NCBI GenBank assembly: GCA_014155875.1
Contig: JACEFZ010014597.1
Location: 10,001-74,000 of the forward strand
Direction of reading: 5' to 3'
DNA length: 64,000 nt
DNA from: Cepaea nemoralis
Taxonomy: Eukaryota; Mollusca; Gastropoda; Stylommatophora; Helicidae
In this document: piece by piece, positions 1 to 13,364 of the stretch
Position numbering within the stretch: position 1 is the stretch's first letter
How the letters are laid out: each line of letters opens with the position of its first letter
Program-made: the position numbers and the translations under genes
Notes under the pieces: generated by a model
What the model was told of the DNA's origin: nothing
The model's input: only the letters and a program-made list of their open reading frames with translations
The model's database searches: none

Positions 1-223
<223 letters not shown>

Positions 224-827
224 ATAAACTAAAGTGATATGTATGTAAATATATATGTAAATCTATTCTGTATGTCCTTTATTTGTTCGCGAACGGGGCC
301 CTCCCATCCGATTGAGATGAAATTTATATCGACCGCCTTCCTTTCACTCCAGAGCTGTCAACTAGTCATAGTTTGTTTTTCTCTTCCGCCTCTCCTCCTC
401 CCCACTCGACAAAATACGTACGTAAATTATTTTGTTAATTTTGATGATGATCGATTCCCATGTATGATTTTGGAAGAATCCCGAACCAAAACGCTAGCGG
501 GGAACGAAATGGAAGATAAAATTGACGTGCATGTGACTACACAGAATCGTCACTCGAGGCCGATCATCATCATCATCAAGTGCCGTGCCGGCTGGCGTAG
601 GCCACAGTGCGTCATGCCTCTCCGTAGATTGTCAGTCTTTGGTTTTTTGGATCCAACTCCTATCTCTTCTGCTTTTTTATTTTGCTGATATTCCTCATGC
701 TCCACGGCCATATCAATAACCACCCAAGTTCATCATATTTATGTGTAAGGAAGTTATCTACATTCATGTAGATAGGGGAAGACTAGACGAGTTTAGGAAG
801 GCCGGAATGGCGAAACACTAGCTCGGT

Positions 828-2700
828 CAACGTGAAGAGAGGGGAGAGCAAAGAAAAACGGCGGAGAAGTGGTACAGGGAAGAAAGAGGAATGGGGGCGG
901 GGGGAAAGAAAGACAGAGAAGAGATGAAGGAGAAAGAGGAAGCAGATAAAAAAAGGGGAGGGAAGAGAAAGAAGGAAGAAAGAAGAAAGAAGAAAGTGGT
1001 ATTCAGAGAAGAGAAGAAGTAGGGGGAGGAATCAAGGGGAAGAGAAAGGAGAAGATAGAAGAAAGAAAGTAGAAAGAAGAAGAGAAGAGAGGGAGGAAAG
1101 AGAGAGGAGGGGAGAGGGTGAGAAAAGAGAGAAAGGTGGAAGAAAGAAGGGGGGGACGTAAGGATGAAGAAAGAAAAGAAGGAATGAAGAAGGAGAAAAG
1201 GGAAGAAGAAGAAGAAGAAGGATAGGGAGGAGAAGAAATGGAGAGTAAAAGAGAAGAAGATAGAAGAGAGAAGAGAAGAAAAAGGAAAGAAGAATGAAAG
1301 AAAGAAAAAGGGAAGAAGAAGAGAAAGGTAGAAGAGTGTTAAAGAGAAAGAAGAGAGAAAAGAAAGAAAAGGGGGGAGGGAGGGAAGAAAAAAGGATAGA
1401 GGGATAGAAGAAGAGTGAGAAAAGAGAAAAGAAAACGAAAGAAAGAGGAAGGGGGGAGAGTAAAGAGAGGAAAATAAGTAGAGTAAGAAAGAAGGTGGGG
1501 AGGAGAGCCATAGGTAAGAAAAGTAAAGTAGGAAAGAATAAAGGTGAAGAGGAAGAAGAAAGTGTGATGAAGGAGAGTGAAAGGAGAAGGAAGAAAGAGA
1601 AGAAAGAAAAAGAAAGGAAGAAAGAAGAAAGAAAGAGAGAGAGGAAGAAAAAGAAGGGATGAGAGAAGTTAAGTGGGGGGGGGGGTTGGGGGAAGATGGG
1701 AGGGAGGAAGAAGAAGAATGGGGGGAAGGGGTGAGAAGAGAGGAAAAGTAGAAGAGAAGGAAGTAAGAAAGAGGAGAAAGGGGGGGAAAGACGAGAAGAA
1801 AGAAGAAGCAAGAAGACAGGAAAGGAGAAAAAGAAAAAAAAGAGAGTAAGAGGCGGGAAAGGAAAGATAGAAGAAGGATACGAATGAAAAAGAAAAGAAT
1901 GAAGAAAACAAGAGAGAAGGGAGAAGGAGAGAAGAAGGAAGAAAGAAGAAAAAAAAAGGAAAGAAAGAAGGAGAAGAAAGAAAAAGGAAAGAAGAAGGAG
2001 GGAATGAAGAAGGAAAAGGAGAAGAATAAAGAGGAAGAAGAAGCAAAGATGAAGAAAGAAGAAAGAGGGAGCATGAGGAAGATAGGAAGAATATGAGAAG
2101 AAGGAAGAAATGAAGATAGAAGAAAAGAAAGAAGAAGAAGAGAAGGAGAGAAGAAGGAGAGAAAAGAAGGAAAGAAGAAAAGAAGAGAAAAGAGGACGAA
2201 GAAGAAGAAAGAAAAATGGGGTAAGAAAGAAGTAAGAAGAGAGAAAGAAGAAAGGGCAAGAATATGAGGGGAAGAAAGAAGAAGAAGAAGAAGAAGAGAA
2301 AAGAGAGAGAAGGGAAGAAGAAGAATAGAGAAGAGAAAAACGAAAAAGAAGAAGAAAAGAAGGGGAAGAAGAAGAAAGGAAAAGGAAGAAGAAGAAAAGA
2401 GGAAGAAGAAGAAAGAAGAAGAAAGAAGAAAGAAGGAGAAAGAAGAAGATGGAGGAGAAAAGAGGAAAGAAAGAAAAGCAAGAAGAACTGAATTGAATAA
2501 GGAAGAAAATGAGAAGAAAAGAAAAGAAGAATGAAAGAGAAGAAGAAGAAATAAGAAGAAGAAAGAAGAATAAGAAAGGAAAGAAGAAAAGAGAAGAAAA
2601 GGAAAATGAATAAGAAAAAGAAGAAAATACAAAGAAGATATAAGAAAGAAGAAGAAAGTGAAGGAAGAATAAAATATAAAGAAGAAGAAAGTAAAATTAG
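828..2700. repeat. 1.9 kb polypurine tract (GA-rich)
   Basis: The plus strand is almost entirely A and G, with only scattered C and T, in irregular GAA, GGA and GAAA arrays. Long frames on either strand encode only Lys/Glu/Arg or Phe/Leu/Ser runs, so they are not genes. The tract fades after 2640 into AT-rich DNA. Confidence 0.95.
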
Positions 2701-3250
2701 TAAATAGAATATTTAATACGAAAGTAATAAATAATGAAGTTAATAAGTAGAGATATCCTAAGGTAGTGATAAAGGAAAGAATTAAGATAAAATAATAATT
2801 AATTAATAATAAGTATAAAACTATAAATAATAATTAATAATAATACGAATGACATATAACTTAATAAATACTATTAATTAAAATACAATCACCTAAATAT
2901 AATAATAATAAATAATACTAATAAATTAATAATAAAATAATACTAATTCATAATAATATAAATATTAAATAATAACTAATAATAAGAAAATAAAATTACA
3001 ACTACTAATTATTAATAAATAATACTAACTATAAAAGTATATAATTAAGAATAATCAATATAAGAAAAATCAATCATAACTCAATAATCACATATAAATG
3101 AAGAACTAATTAATTCATAATATCATCATCCAAACGCAATAATCCTTCATCATTCCTCAATAACTAAATAAGTAATTAATAATAATACATCTCCTATATA
3201 AAGAAATTACGCTATCATACTAATAACTATAAATAATCCTTCTTCTATAT
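2701..3250. repeat. AT-rich low-complexity stretch
   Basis: Mostly AATAAT/TTAATAA-type sequence with very little G or C. No gene or known element is visible. It separates the purine tract from the pyrimidine tract inside the same element. Confidence 0.8.
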
Positions 3251-3625
3251 TAAATTAGTACTCCTCAACTAATATCACATCCTCATCCTCCCCTCCTTCT
3301 ACCCCCTTTCTCCCTCTTCCTCCTCCCTCTCCTTCTCCCCTCCGCCTCCTCCCTCTCCTACTCTCTCCTCCTCCCTCCCTCCTCCTCCCTCCTCCCTCCT
3401 CCTCCCTCTCCTCCTCCCTGCTCCCTTCTCCTCCCTGCGTTCTCCTTCCTCCCTCCTTCTCCCTCCTCCTCCCTCTTCCTCCTCCCTCCTCCTCGCCCTC
3501 CTCCACCACCCCTACTCCTCCCCTCCTCCTCCCTCCCTCCTATTCCTCCCCTACTCCTCCTGTCTCCTCCCTCCTCCTCCCTCCTCTTCCCTCCTCCACC
3601 TCCCTCTTCCTCCTCCCTCCTACAT
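3251..3625. repeat. Polypyrimidine tract (CCT)n-like
   Basis: Imperfect CTCCTCCCT array on the plus strand. This is the opposite strand bias to the tract at 828-2700. It has the same composition as 8505-9125 in the second element copy. Confidence 0.9.
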
Positions 3626-3629
3626 TTTA

Positions 3630-3747
3630 CCCAAGACAGGACAGACAGTCAGACAGATAGTCGGGAACGGGATCTTATATGACTACTTATATGATTTAAA
3701 TGAGATGCTCTCCACCATGGGCTGGGCGGGTCAGACAGACAGACAGA

Positions 3748-3804
<57 letters not shown>

Positions 3805-4160
3805 GGACAGACAGACAGACAGACAGTCGGGAACGGGAACTTATATGACTACTTATATGAATTAAATGAGATGCTCCCCACCAGGAGTTGGGCGATGCCG
3901 GGCCGGGTCAGACAGACAGACAGATAGATAGTCGGAACGGGAACTTATATGACTACTTATATGAATTAAATGAGATGCTCCCCATCAGGGTCTGGGCGAA
4001 GACGGGCCGGGTCAGACAGACAGACAGACAGATAGACAGACAGACTGACAGACAGACAGATAGTCGGTAACGGGAACGAGAACTTATATGACTACTTATA
4101 TGAATTAAATGAGATGCTCCCCACCAGAGTCTGGGCGAAGCCGGGCCGGGTCAGCTAGTA
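3630..4160 (+). repeat. Tandem units of about 110 bp with GACA spacers
   Basis: Four imperfect copies of a unit with GTCGGGAACGGGAACTTAT, then TGAATTAAATGAGATGCTC, then GGGCGAAGCCGGGCCGGGTC. They are separated by (GACA)n/(GATA)n of variable length. The last unit forms the element's right end. Confidence 0.85.
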
Positions 4161-4183
4161 TATATATATATATATATATATAT
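4161..4183. repeat. (TA)n microsatellite
   Basis: Short (TA)n tract between the HINE-like right end and the 3' end of the RTE LINE. It could be the LINE's simple-repeat tail or part of the insertion site. Confidence 0.9.
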
Positions 4184-7100
4184 ATTCATTGGCACCTTGC
4201 CGTCTTGACAGACGATAGTTTGTGCTTTAAAAAGGCATAATAACTTTTAACTATGGCGGTAGCGAGTGTGACTGATAAGGCCAATTTGCGCTGTAAATGT
4301 CCGTTCACAGTGGGTGCATGTGAACACGTGGTCATTTCCACCATCATGCACCATCTTACGTCTCAAACGCTTGGTGTGTGACTTTTCTGCAATAATTTTC
4401 TCCTTTGACTTTATTCCATTTCTGATATTTGCCCTCCATGCAACACGTTCAGCGGCGACTTGCTCCCAATGTGCATTATCAATGCCTGTATCAATCATGT
4501 CCCGCTTACACACATCTTTGTATCGTAGTAGAGGCCGACCCTGAGATCTCTTACCCATCTGTAATTCACCAAAAAAGATATCCTTTGGTATTCTACCATC
4601 ATCCATCCTCCTAAGATGTCCTATCCATCTAAGTCTACGAAGACTGAGCATGGAATAAACTGTCACACAACCTGATCTTTCCAATACTTCAGTATTTGTG
4701 ATTTTGTCTTGCCACTTAATACCAAGAATTCTTCGCAGACACCGCATTTGAAAGCTGTTTAAGTTGTTCTCTTGGTGTGAGTAAGTTGTCCAGGTTTCAC
4801 TGCCATAGAGAAGAGTACTAAGGACACAGGCTTGATAGACAAGGACTTTTGTTTTGGCAGTAAGCTTCCTGTTCTCCCAGACTCTTTTTCTTAACCTGTT
4901 CATTGTTGTTGCTGCCTTACCAATCCGGATGTTGATTTCCTGATCTAGGGATAATTTGCTATTTACCACTGATCCTAGATATGTAAAATGGTCTACTATC
5001 TCTAGTTCGGCGTCGTCAATAAAGATTGATGGTACCCCATGTGCACCTTGTGACATAATCTGTGTCTTCTTTTTGCTAATTGTTAAACCAAATTCAGAAC
5101 AAGCATTGGAGAATGCAGATAGTAGACATTGCAATTCTTCCTCAGAGTGGGTCGTAACTGCAGCATCATCTGCAAAAAGCAACTCTCTGATCAGTACCCT
5201 CCTAATTTTGGTCTTAGCCTTCAATCTCTGAGCATTGTAGAGGCCGCCATCTGAGCGTGAGTGAATGTATATACCACCATCCTGATCATGAAATGCATAT
5301 TTCAGTAGAAGTGAAAAGTATATTCCAAAGAGGGTGGGAGCTAGTACACAACCTTGCTTAACTCCACTCTTGATTTCAAATTCTTCAGAAGTTGCACCAT
5401 CAAACTTGATTATACCCTTCATGCCTGTGTGGAACGATTCCACAATGGACAGAAGAGTTGGTGGGCAGCCAATCTTCTTTAGTGCCTTGAACAGACCCTC
5501 ACGACTGACCAAATCAAATGCCTTTGTGAGGTCGATGAAGGCAATAAACAGTGGTTGATTCTGTTCACAGCATTTTTCTTGCATTTGTCGCAATGAGAAT
5601 ATCATATCAGTGGTAGACCGGTTCTGTCGAAAGCCACACTGTGATTCGGGGTAGACTTGATCTCCTAGGACTTGAAGTCTGCGCAGAACAATTCTGGCAA
5701 ATACTTTTCCAACAATACACAGAAGTGAGATACCCCTATAGTTGTTGCAGTCGCTCCGATCGCCCTTGTTCTTGTACAGTGTTATGATGCTTGAATCTTT
5801 GAAATCCTGTGGGACTTGTCCTTCACGCCAGCATAGCTCTATTAGCTGGTGGATCTGTATAGTGAGTGTGTCTTGCCCACTCCTGATAACCTCTATTGGA
5901 ATCCCATCCTTACCTGGAGCCTTGCCAGATGCAAGTTCATTTATAGCACACTTAACTTCTGTTATGGTGGGAAGTGTGTCCAGGTGGTCAAGAGTTGGTA
6001 GAGCCTCTATGGCGTTGAGGGCATCATCCGCTAGTTTGGTCTCACTTGAGTAAAGCTCCAAATAGTGCTCTACCCATCTGTCCATCTGCTGTTTCTTATC
6101 AGTGATGATTTCTCCAGTCAAGGTTTTCAATGGTGCACTTCTTTTGATCACTGGGCCGCAGGCTTTCTTTATTCCTTCATACATGCTTCTTATGTCTCCC
6201 TTATCACTTGCGATTTGAATGGACTCACATAACTTGATCCAATAATCATTTGCACACTGCCTGGCAGCCTTTTGCACATCCTTCCTAGCTTGCCTAAGCT
6301 CACTCAGAGTGTTACGCGTTGGTCTTTCCTTGTTTCTTAAGAGAGCTTTCTTCTTCTTATCAATCAAGGGCTGCAGAGTCTCGCTGTTGGCCGCAAACCA
6401 GTCCTGCCTCTTATGATCCACAGTGCCGTAAACCCCTACGGCAGTTTTATAAAGAGTTTCCTTAATTTGACCCCACTTTTCATTTACTGTACAATTTTCT
6501 GGTGTATCAGTGAAAGCGTCTTCAAGTTGCTGTTGAAACTGAAAGCACTTTTCAGGATCATGAGTGTTAATAATATTAATCCTGAGGCTAGATTTGTGTT
6601 TAGCTGTGTAGATTCTCTTTGGTCTCAGTCTAACCCTTGCAACAACCAAAGAATGATCCGTATCACAGTCAGCACTGTGGTAACTACGAGTCAATGATAT
6701 ATGGTTCAGATGTTGTCTCCGTGTGATGATGAAGTCCAGCTGGTGCCAATGGCCGGATCTTGGATGTTTCCATGTGACCTTATGCATCTCTTTTGTTTTA
6801 AAAAAGGAGTTTGTAATACATAGGTCATTACTGGTGCAATGCTCCAGCAGCCTTTGCCCATTTCCATTCATGCGACCGATGTTGTATTTTCCAAGGCACA
6901 CTGGCCATGAACTCGAGTCCTTGCCCACACGAGCATTGAAATCACCGAGCATATAAATGTAGTCAGATTTTGGAACTGCCTTGATCACGGAGTCTAACTC
7001 CTCATAGAACGAATCCTTCACATCATCAGAGGAATCGAGTGTTGGTGCATATGCAGTAATAATGGTGGCAAACCCACAAGAGGTTGCCAAGCGCAGGGAT

Positions 7101-8150
7101 AATAGTCTTTCATTTCCTCCTGCTGGAATTTCAATCATTCCCAGTAGCGAATTCTTCACTGCAAAGCCCACACCGTGTTGCCTTTTTTCTGCCTGCCCTC
7201 TACCCTTCCAGAAAAAGGTGTAGTTGTTTTCCCTGAGTGACCCTTCCTCAGCGAGGCGAGTCTCCTGCAGGCCAGCAATATCAATGTTTAGACGATTGAG
7301 TTCGGCATCAATCACAGCCGTTTTTCTCACATCGTCAATATTGGTCAAGTCAGTGGAAAATCCTGGACACATGGTTCTCACGTTCCAGGTTGCAAGCCGT
7401 AGCTTGAGGTTTCTATTTTTATTTTTGTTTGTACCTGGTGCATTGGTTTTACAGCCTGCGATTCAGATTTTGTCCTAGCCCCAAGCACCCATTGAAGCAG
7501 GCAGGCTGTGGCGGATCAGCACCCAATTGGCTGGGGGCTGCCCAGCTTGAGGCGGGCAGTAGCTGATCAGTGACACCTATAGGTGTCTCCCACCGTCAGA
7601 GGCAACGCGTGGCGCCCCATGTCTACGCCAACTGACAAGGACTTATAACCCGTAACAGTTGCCTCTCGCTTTGATTCCGAGACCAGTTAAGACCAGGGAT
7701 GGAGTTATTGCCTCTCCATAGCACAAAGCCTGGGCTAAAATATAGAGATCATGTGTTGCCCATGCAGCATGATCCCTCTCTCGGCCTGCCTAGTTTACTC
7801 CAGAGGAAAGGTAACACCCCTACATCTGGAACAAGACAAGCTGCAGAAGCTGCCGGATCAGCAAAGCAATGCTCTAACTGTCCGCCTGTCGGAGCTTCGA
7901 TCCTAGACCAGTCGCCAACCAAGGCTTAGGGCCTGGTCTGCCCTGCCATGACATTTTGTCTTTAGCTTGCATTTCCTCGCACCAGGGTAAGGCTTGTACC
8001 CTCCCAATTGCGCTCTTCCGCCCGAAGCCGTTGGCACAATGTGGGGTGTCAGGTTTGGTAAGCGCCGCCCAACGTTCAGCGCTAACAGAAACCAGGTAGT
8101 ACCGTCTACTGTTATACGGTAGCTCAGTCATATCTGACTAAGACCTGACA

Positions 8151-8152
<2 letters not shown>
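4184..8152 (-). mobile_element. Full-length RTE-type LINE
   Basis: One uninterrupted APE-type LINE on the minus strand. The 5' UTR covers roughly 7470-8152 and the single large ORF 7381-4247. A short 3' UTR ends in the family tail with CTATCGTCTGTCAAGACGG. (TA)n tracts flank both ends, so a target duplication cannot be told from the microsatellite. The 5' UTR is shared with a shortened copy at 25265-25572. No frameshift or stop was found in the ORF, so the copy is young or still competent. Confidence 0.85.
4247..7381 (-). CDS. RTE-type LINE polyprotein: APE endonuclease, reverse transcriptase, C2H2 finger
   Basis: An intact frame of 1044 residues. The N-terminal apurinic-type endonuclease shows LQETR (E40), GDFNARVG (D147, N149) and DTDH (H243). 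Reverse transcriptase follows with GKAPGKDGIPIEVI (487-500), IDLTKAFDLVSREGL (616-630), GVKQGCVLAPTLFG (673-686) and the catalytic LFADDA (735-740). The C-terminal region has the RRLRWIGHLRRMD block and ends in a C2H2 finger (C1022, C1025, H1038, H1043). The protein would nick target DNA and prime cDNA synthesis from the LINE RNA. The frame remains open upstream to 7462 and encodes LATWNVRTM, the usual start of this endonuclease. The first ATG is at 7372, so translation may begin at a non-ATG codon or the upstream ATG has been lost. The clade (RTE) is inferred from the single-ORF layout and motif style. Confidence 0.88.
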   Translation of the reverse strand: MRTMCPGFSTDLTNIDDVRKTAVIDAELNRLNIDIAGLQETRLAEEGSLRENNYTFFWKGRGQAEKRQHGVGFAVKNSLLGMIEIPAGGNERLLSLRLATSCGFATIITAYAPTLDSSDDVKDSFYEELDSVIKAVPKSDYIYMLGDFNARVGKDSSSWPVCLGKYNIGRMNGNGQRLLEHCTSNDLCITNSFFKTKEMHKVTWKHPRSGHWHQLDFIITRRQHLNHISLTRSYHSADCDTDHSLVVARVRLRPKRIYTAKHKSSLRINIINTHDPEKCFQFQQQLEDAFTDTPENCTVNEKWGQIKETLYKTAVGVYGTVDHKRQDWFAANSETLQPLIDKKKKALLRNKERPTRNTLSELRQARKDVQKAARQCANDYWIKLCESIQIASDKGDIRSMYEGIKKACGPVIKRSAPLKTLTGEIITDKKQQMDRWVEHYLELYSSETKLADDALNAIEALPTLDHLDTLPTITEVKCAINELASGKAPGKDGIPIEVIRSGQDTLTIQIHQLIELCWREGQVPQDFKDSSIITLYKNKGDRSDCNNYRGISLLCIVGKVFARIVLRRLQVLGDQVYPESQCGFRQNRSTTDMIFSLRQMQEKCCEQNQPLFIAFIDLTKAFDLVSREGLFKALKKIGCPPTLLSIVESFHTGMKGIIKFDGATSEEFEIKSGVKQGCVLAPTLFGIYFSLLLKYAFHDQDGGIYIHSRSDGGLYNAQRLKAKTKIRRVLIRELLFADDAAVTTHSEEELQCLLSAFSNACSEFGLTISKKKTQIMSQGAHGVPSIFIDDAELEIVDHFTYLGSVVNSKLSLDQEINIRIGKAATTMNRLRKRVWENRKLTAKTKVLVYQACVLSTLLYGSETWTTYSHQENNLNSFQMRCLRRILGIKWQDKITNTEVLERSGCVTVYSMLSLRRLRWIGHLRRMDDGRIPKDIFFGELQMGKRSQGRPLLRYKDVCKRDMIDTGIDNAHWEQVAAERVAWRANIRNGIKSKEKIIAEKSHTKRLRRKMVHDGGNDHVFTCTHCERTFTAQIGLISHTRYRHS

Positions 8153-8218
<66 letters not shown>
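8153..8218. repeat. (TA)n microsatellite
   Basis: Pure (TA)n between the 5' end of the RTE LINE and the left end of the second HINE-like copy. Confidence 0.95.
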
Positions 8219-9785
<1,567 letters not shown>

Positions 9786-9796
9786 CCTGTCTAGAG

Positions 9797-10095
9797 AAAG
9801 TTAGTTACATAACCTTTACAAGACGTCACAGTCAATCCCAGCATTTTTTGGCTGTTGATCTCTTGGAAAGTTCGCGACCAGTAGGTTGCCATTTCTGTCT
9901 GAACTACTGGCACCCATTCCATTTTTATTTTTAATATTCCAACTCAAAGCGGTCTGCTGCCAAATCTCCGCAATCTTTTCGGAAGTAAACCTTACACAAA
10001 TGTAAGTGGGACAAGCTGATATCCTCCGTGACATCTTTTGACAATATGGCATGGATTTAAATTCCACCATGTGCCTTAATTGTCTTATTTTAATC
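9797..10095 (+). mobile_element. SINE-like dispersed repeat (TTAGTTACAT family)
   Basis: Starts with TTAGTTACATAACCTTTACA and continues with CACAGTCAATCCCAGCATTT. Related copies occur at 37819, 39553, 40690 (reverse), 46990, 53222 and 61455. The spacing and flanks differ between copies, so this is a dispersed element. I do not recognise the family name. A short (CAT)n stretch and a LINE-tail-like piece follow to 10140. Confidence 0.6.
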
Positions 10096-10153
10096 GCATT
10101 CAACAATCATCATCATCATGCGCAACTGGCGTAAGAGTTCATGCACCTCCACA

Positions 10154-10159
10154 GACCTC
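10154..10159. repeat. Left target site duplication GACCTC
   Basis: The six bases GACCTC precede the element start at 10160. They are repeated exactly at 24314-24319, just after the element end. Confidence 0.85.
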
Positions 10160-10892
10160 AGTAGTTATATATGTTGCTTATTCCCCCCCCCCCCAAATTG
10201 TGGTGCCGCACCTCTTTTACTAAGAATAAAGAAGGAGGTGCGGTAGGTGCTGTCGTTTTTTAGTAAGCGCAAAGAAGCAGGTGCGGGACATAACTCAGGA
10301 GTAAATAATCATCTGTTTTTGTGATATTACCTCCCCTTTTTTGAGAATTTTCTTTAAGAATTAAAATTTAATGATTACTGTTATCATGGGTTGTAGTGGG
10401 CGGGGCTTAGTGGCATTCGTTGTTAAGGGATGGGTGAGTGGCGGTGTAGCTAGGTAAATGCTTCCGAGCACTATCATCATATCATTTTAGAGCTTCAAAT
10501 GAAAACCTTACAAATGTCAAATGGCCAGTAGTATTGATTTTAATGGGTATGGCTTAGCAAAAGTCGGTGTTAAGGAGTGGGTAGCGGTTACTAGTGAGCC
10601 GTAGAGGGCGGTAGTGGTTTAAACAACATCATCATACAGATTAAAAATTAAAACCTTAAAAAAGTAAAGATGACCGGTATTATTGCATTTAGTGGGTATG
10701 GCTTAGTGAAAGTCGTTGTTAAGGGGTGGGGTGAGTGGATGATTAATTAGATAAACGCTTCTGAACACTATCATCGGATTCGAATCCCAGTGGGGAGGTC
10801 TAGTAGTAGAAGAAATATTGATAATGTTTTGTTACTTAGTTGTGATGGAGAGCTCTGGTGTTATTAACCCGGCTATGTTTAGAAAAGGAGCT

Positions 10893-10972
10893 GGGTGGGG
10901 TCTGGTTGCTGAGTATGTTTAGGTGGTATCCCAGACACCGGGGAAGTTACAGGTTCGAATCTCGGTACTTTG
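10893..10972 (+). repeat. tRNA-like sequence in left arm
   Basis: Contains TCTGGTTGCTGAGTATG (A-box-like) and, about 45 bases on, CAGGTTCGAATCTCGG (B-box-like). The spacing suits a polymerase III promoter of a tRNA or tRNA-derived SINE. The copy is mirrored in the right arm at about 23498-23575. It is probably a SINE fragment and not a working tRNA, since a clean acceptor stem is not evident. Confidence 0.45.
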
Positions 10973-11921
10973 TCGTTGGTAAGATTTCCAGTCATCATCG
11001 TGTGGGTGTCTAGTTGATTATAGGGGTTAGTGCCGCTTTGTCCGGCCGTGTCGCCGCAGCCACGAGTCCCACCAGGGATGAAAAACACAGGCATCAAATT
11101 TCACCCTTGTACCTATGCGTCACAAAATATAACATAACTATCAGAATATGATATAATCTTAACTTCAACAGGTGTTGCCAAAAATCAATACCCATTTTCA
11201 TAACGGCTAATCCAGGGGCTTATCGTCGTCGTAATGACAAAGATGGGGTATTGATATTACTAATATCTCCGTCGTTGCAAATAGTTCGCGATATTAATAA
11301 AGGTTCATATAAAGGTTGGAAGGGGATTAAAGGATTAACACCTATTGTCGGAATATCCACATAAATCAAAAGCACTACTCAATCGATGTTTCTCATATGT
11401 GGCGGTTGGGGATTATGGGTTAGGTGTATGTGTCCTTATTCAGTTAAAACAGGTGGTATGAGTAGGAGATATCACAAACAGTATCAGCATATGCCACTCT
11501 GATCTTAAATATCAGTAGTTCGTTATTCTTGTGACATTGAAAACGATTGGGGTTTGAAAAAGGATGGTGTACTATGTGATACAGGTCACCCCTGTCAGCG
11601 CATCGTAGCTGTGTTGTGAATTGTTGCCTATTACATCCGGGTGTGAAAATAATCAAATATATTTCATATCAGATCAATAGGCATGCCTCTATATAGCTGC
11701 ACTGCGAACTTGGTTAGAGTCTACTTTAGGAAGTATCGTGTATCTGTGTATGCGCACTTACCACTGCTTATAGATGTGTGTAGTATTATTGGAGAGAGTC
11801 CGTTATGTATACATTATCAGAGTATGTTGCCTTACAGGGCTGGTGTAGTGTCTTTGTGTCTGCTACGCTGTATGTATTGTTCTGTTGCCTTGTATTATTT
11901 GGAGGGAGTTTCATGTGGTTG

Positions 11922-12122
11922 TCAAGTTAATTTTTCCCCACTCAGAATCCACATCCCCAGTGTCATTAGATGGTTTTTAACTTGTCTGCCCATTGTCCTC
12001 GCTTCACATTCATACAATAGTATAGGTTCTATGTAGTACTTGAACACTCTTTTTCTCCTTGTAATTGACATCTTTATATTAGTCATTATGTTTTCCACCT
12101 TACCAAAGACTATCTTCAACAT
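11922..12122 (-). pseudogene. LINE reverse transcriptase fragment inside left arm
   Basis: Minus-strand reading gives KVENIMTNIKMSITRRKRV and then YYIEPILLYECEARTMGRQ. These match the same segment of the LINE at 49235-50170 (KKMSIETRKRVLRGYIEPVL). Only about 65 codons remain. The fragment also occurs mirrored at 22352-22546, so the LINE piece entered before the palindrome formed. Confidence 0.75.
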
Positions 12123-12635
12123 ATCGAAGCTTGGTCTATCCTCTTAAAGACAACTACTTCTTTTATACTCTTTGATACATTTTTCCCGTGTCAAGCGTCA
12201 TGTCTCTGATCGTCTGTATTAGTGTGTTAGAAGTAAACCAACATCGCACAAGGCAGCCATACACTACCACAATGTATACAAAAAGAAGCTATACACATAA
12301 TCACAGTATATAAATATAGTACTAAATAGGAAGTAGTTGAAAGAATTCAAGTACATTATTACAAGGTAAATTAAATACAGTGATATGTATAAAATATCAC
12401 ACACCCGTGTTACACTAGCAAATAAGTACAAAGCACAAGGGTATGAATACGTTGGTGTATTACTTACATACAAATGAACCATACAACATACCGGCAAGTC
12501 CGCTACGGGACCTAACTCGTGTGAAGTTATGTCTGTAACCAATAGAAATGTGTGTGTGGTAATAACTACAATGTCTGTCTTTCGTCAAGTATCTGACCTG
12601 TTTGCATACCACTACAATACGTCGTTCACTTGTGG

Positions 12636-12850
12636 TATGCAACCAATCAGGGTAATTGTCTTAGAATTGACCCACATTTTATGTTAGACAAGCAGTGATT
12701 GGCCTTTCACTTGTGGTCTACAACCAATCAGAGTAATTGTCTTAGAATTGACACACATTTTATGTTAAACAAGCATTGATTGGCTGGCAACTATACGGTG
12801 GGCGGGGATTACTGTATGTAATATATATCCAACTCACTACCTCTCACTCA
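12636..12850 (+). promoter_or_regulatory. CCAAT-box repeats and TATA box upstream of the zinc-finger gene (left arm)
   Basis: A unit of about 73 bp containing ACCAATCAG...AATTGTCTTAGAATTGAC...TGATTGGC is repeated twice. It places CCAAT motifs in both orientations near 12640, 12698, 12728 and 12775. About 40 bases further on lies GTAATATATATCC near 12817, a TATA-box candidate. The zinc-finger ATG is at 13365, leaving about 500 bases for a leader that may be spliced. The layout looks like a pol II promoter. The mirror copy lies at about 21625-21840. Confidence 0.5.
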
Positions 12851-13364
12851 CTTTGTGATGTACACAAGAACGACGAAAGATTGGATCTTCAGTTTTGTGA
12901 TTATTCAATGACTATTTGCCTTCAAGTTTAGAAAGTTTGCCAGTTATCGTTTTGTCTCAGTATCCACGGACTATCAGCCATATACGGACCTACAGCTTTT
13001 GCGGCTCTTTCTTCCAATTTTTGGACGTTCACAACTGCCTTGTAAGAATTATCAGCCAGATTCTTACCCAGACGCATCCGAAGTGTAAGCAACCTCATTA
13101 TTCTGCCATAGTTTACAACGTTATCTGCATCGGCGCCTGAAACAAAGACGAGGAAAAAGGTGTTCGGGATTGAATCGATTTAATAGACTAGTGAATAATA
13201 CATCTTGTTGTTTGAGTATTTGACTTACCTATCTAGCCAACATCGTGTTATCTACCTTTGGTGAAAGATAGTAACTAAATATATTCAACGCTATATTCAC
13301 CACCTCGCTGCGAACGTGTGTCAAGTCGACGGTTGCTTGTCTCAGTATCAAGTCGCTAGTGAAC

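Noticed and set aside
827..2632. Long minus-strand open frame of about 600 codons
   Set aside because: It lies in the polypurine tract and encodes only Phe, Leu and Ser runs. This is a composition artefact; the overlapping Lys/Glu frames on the plus strand are the same.
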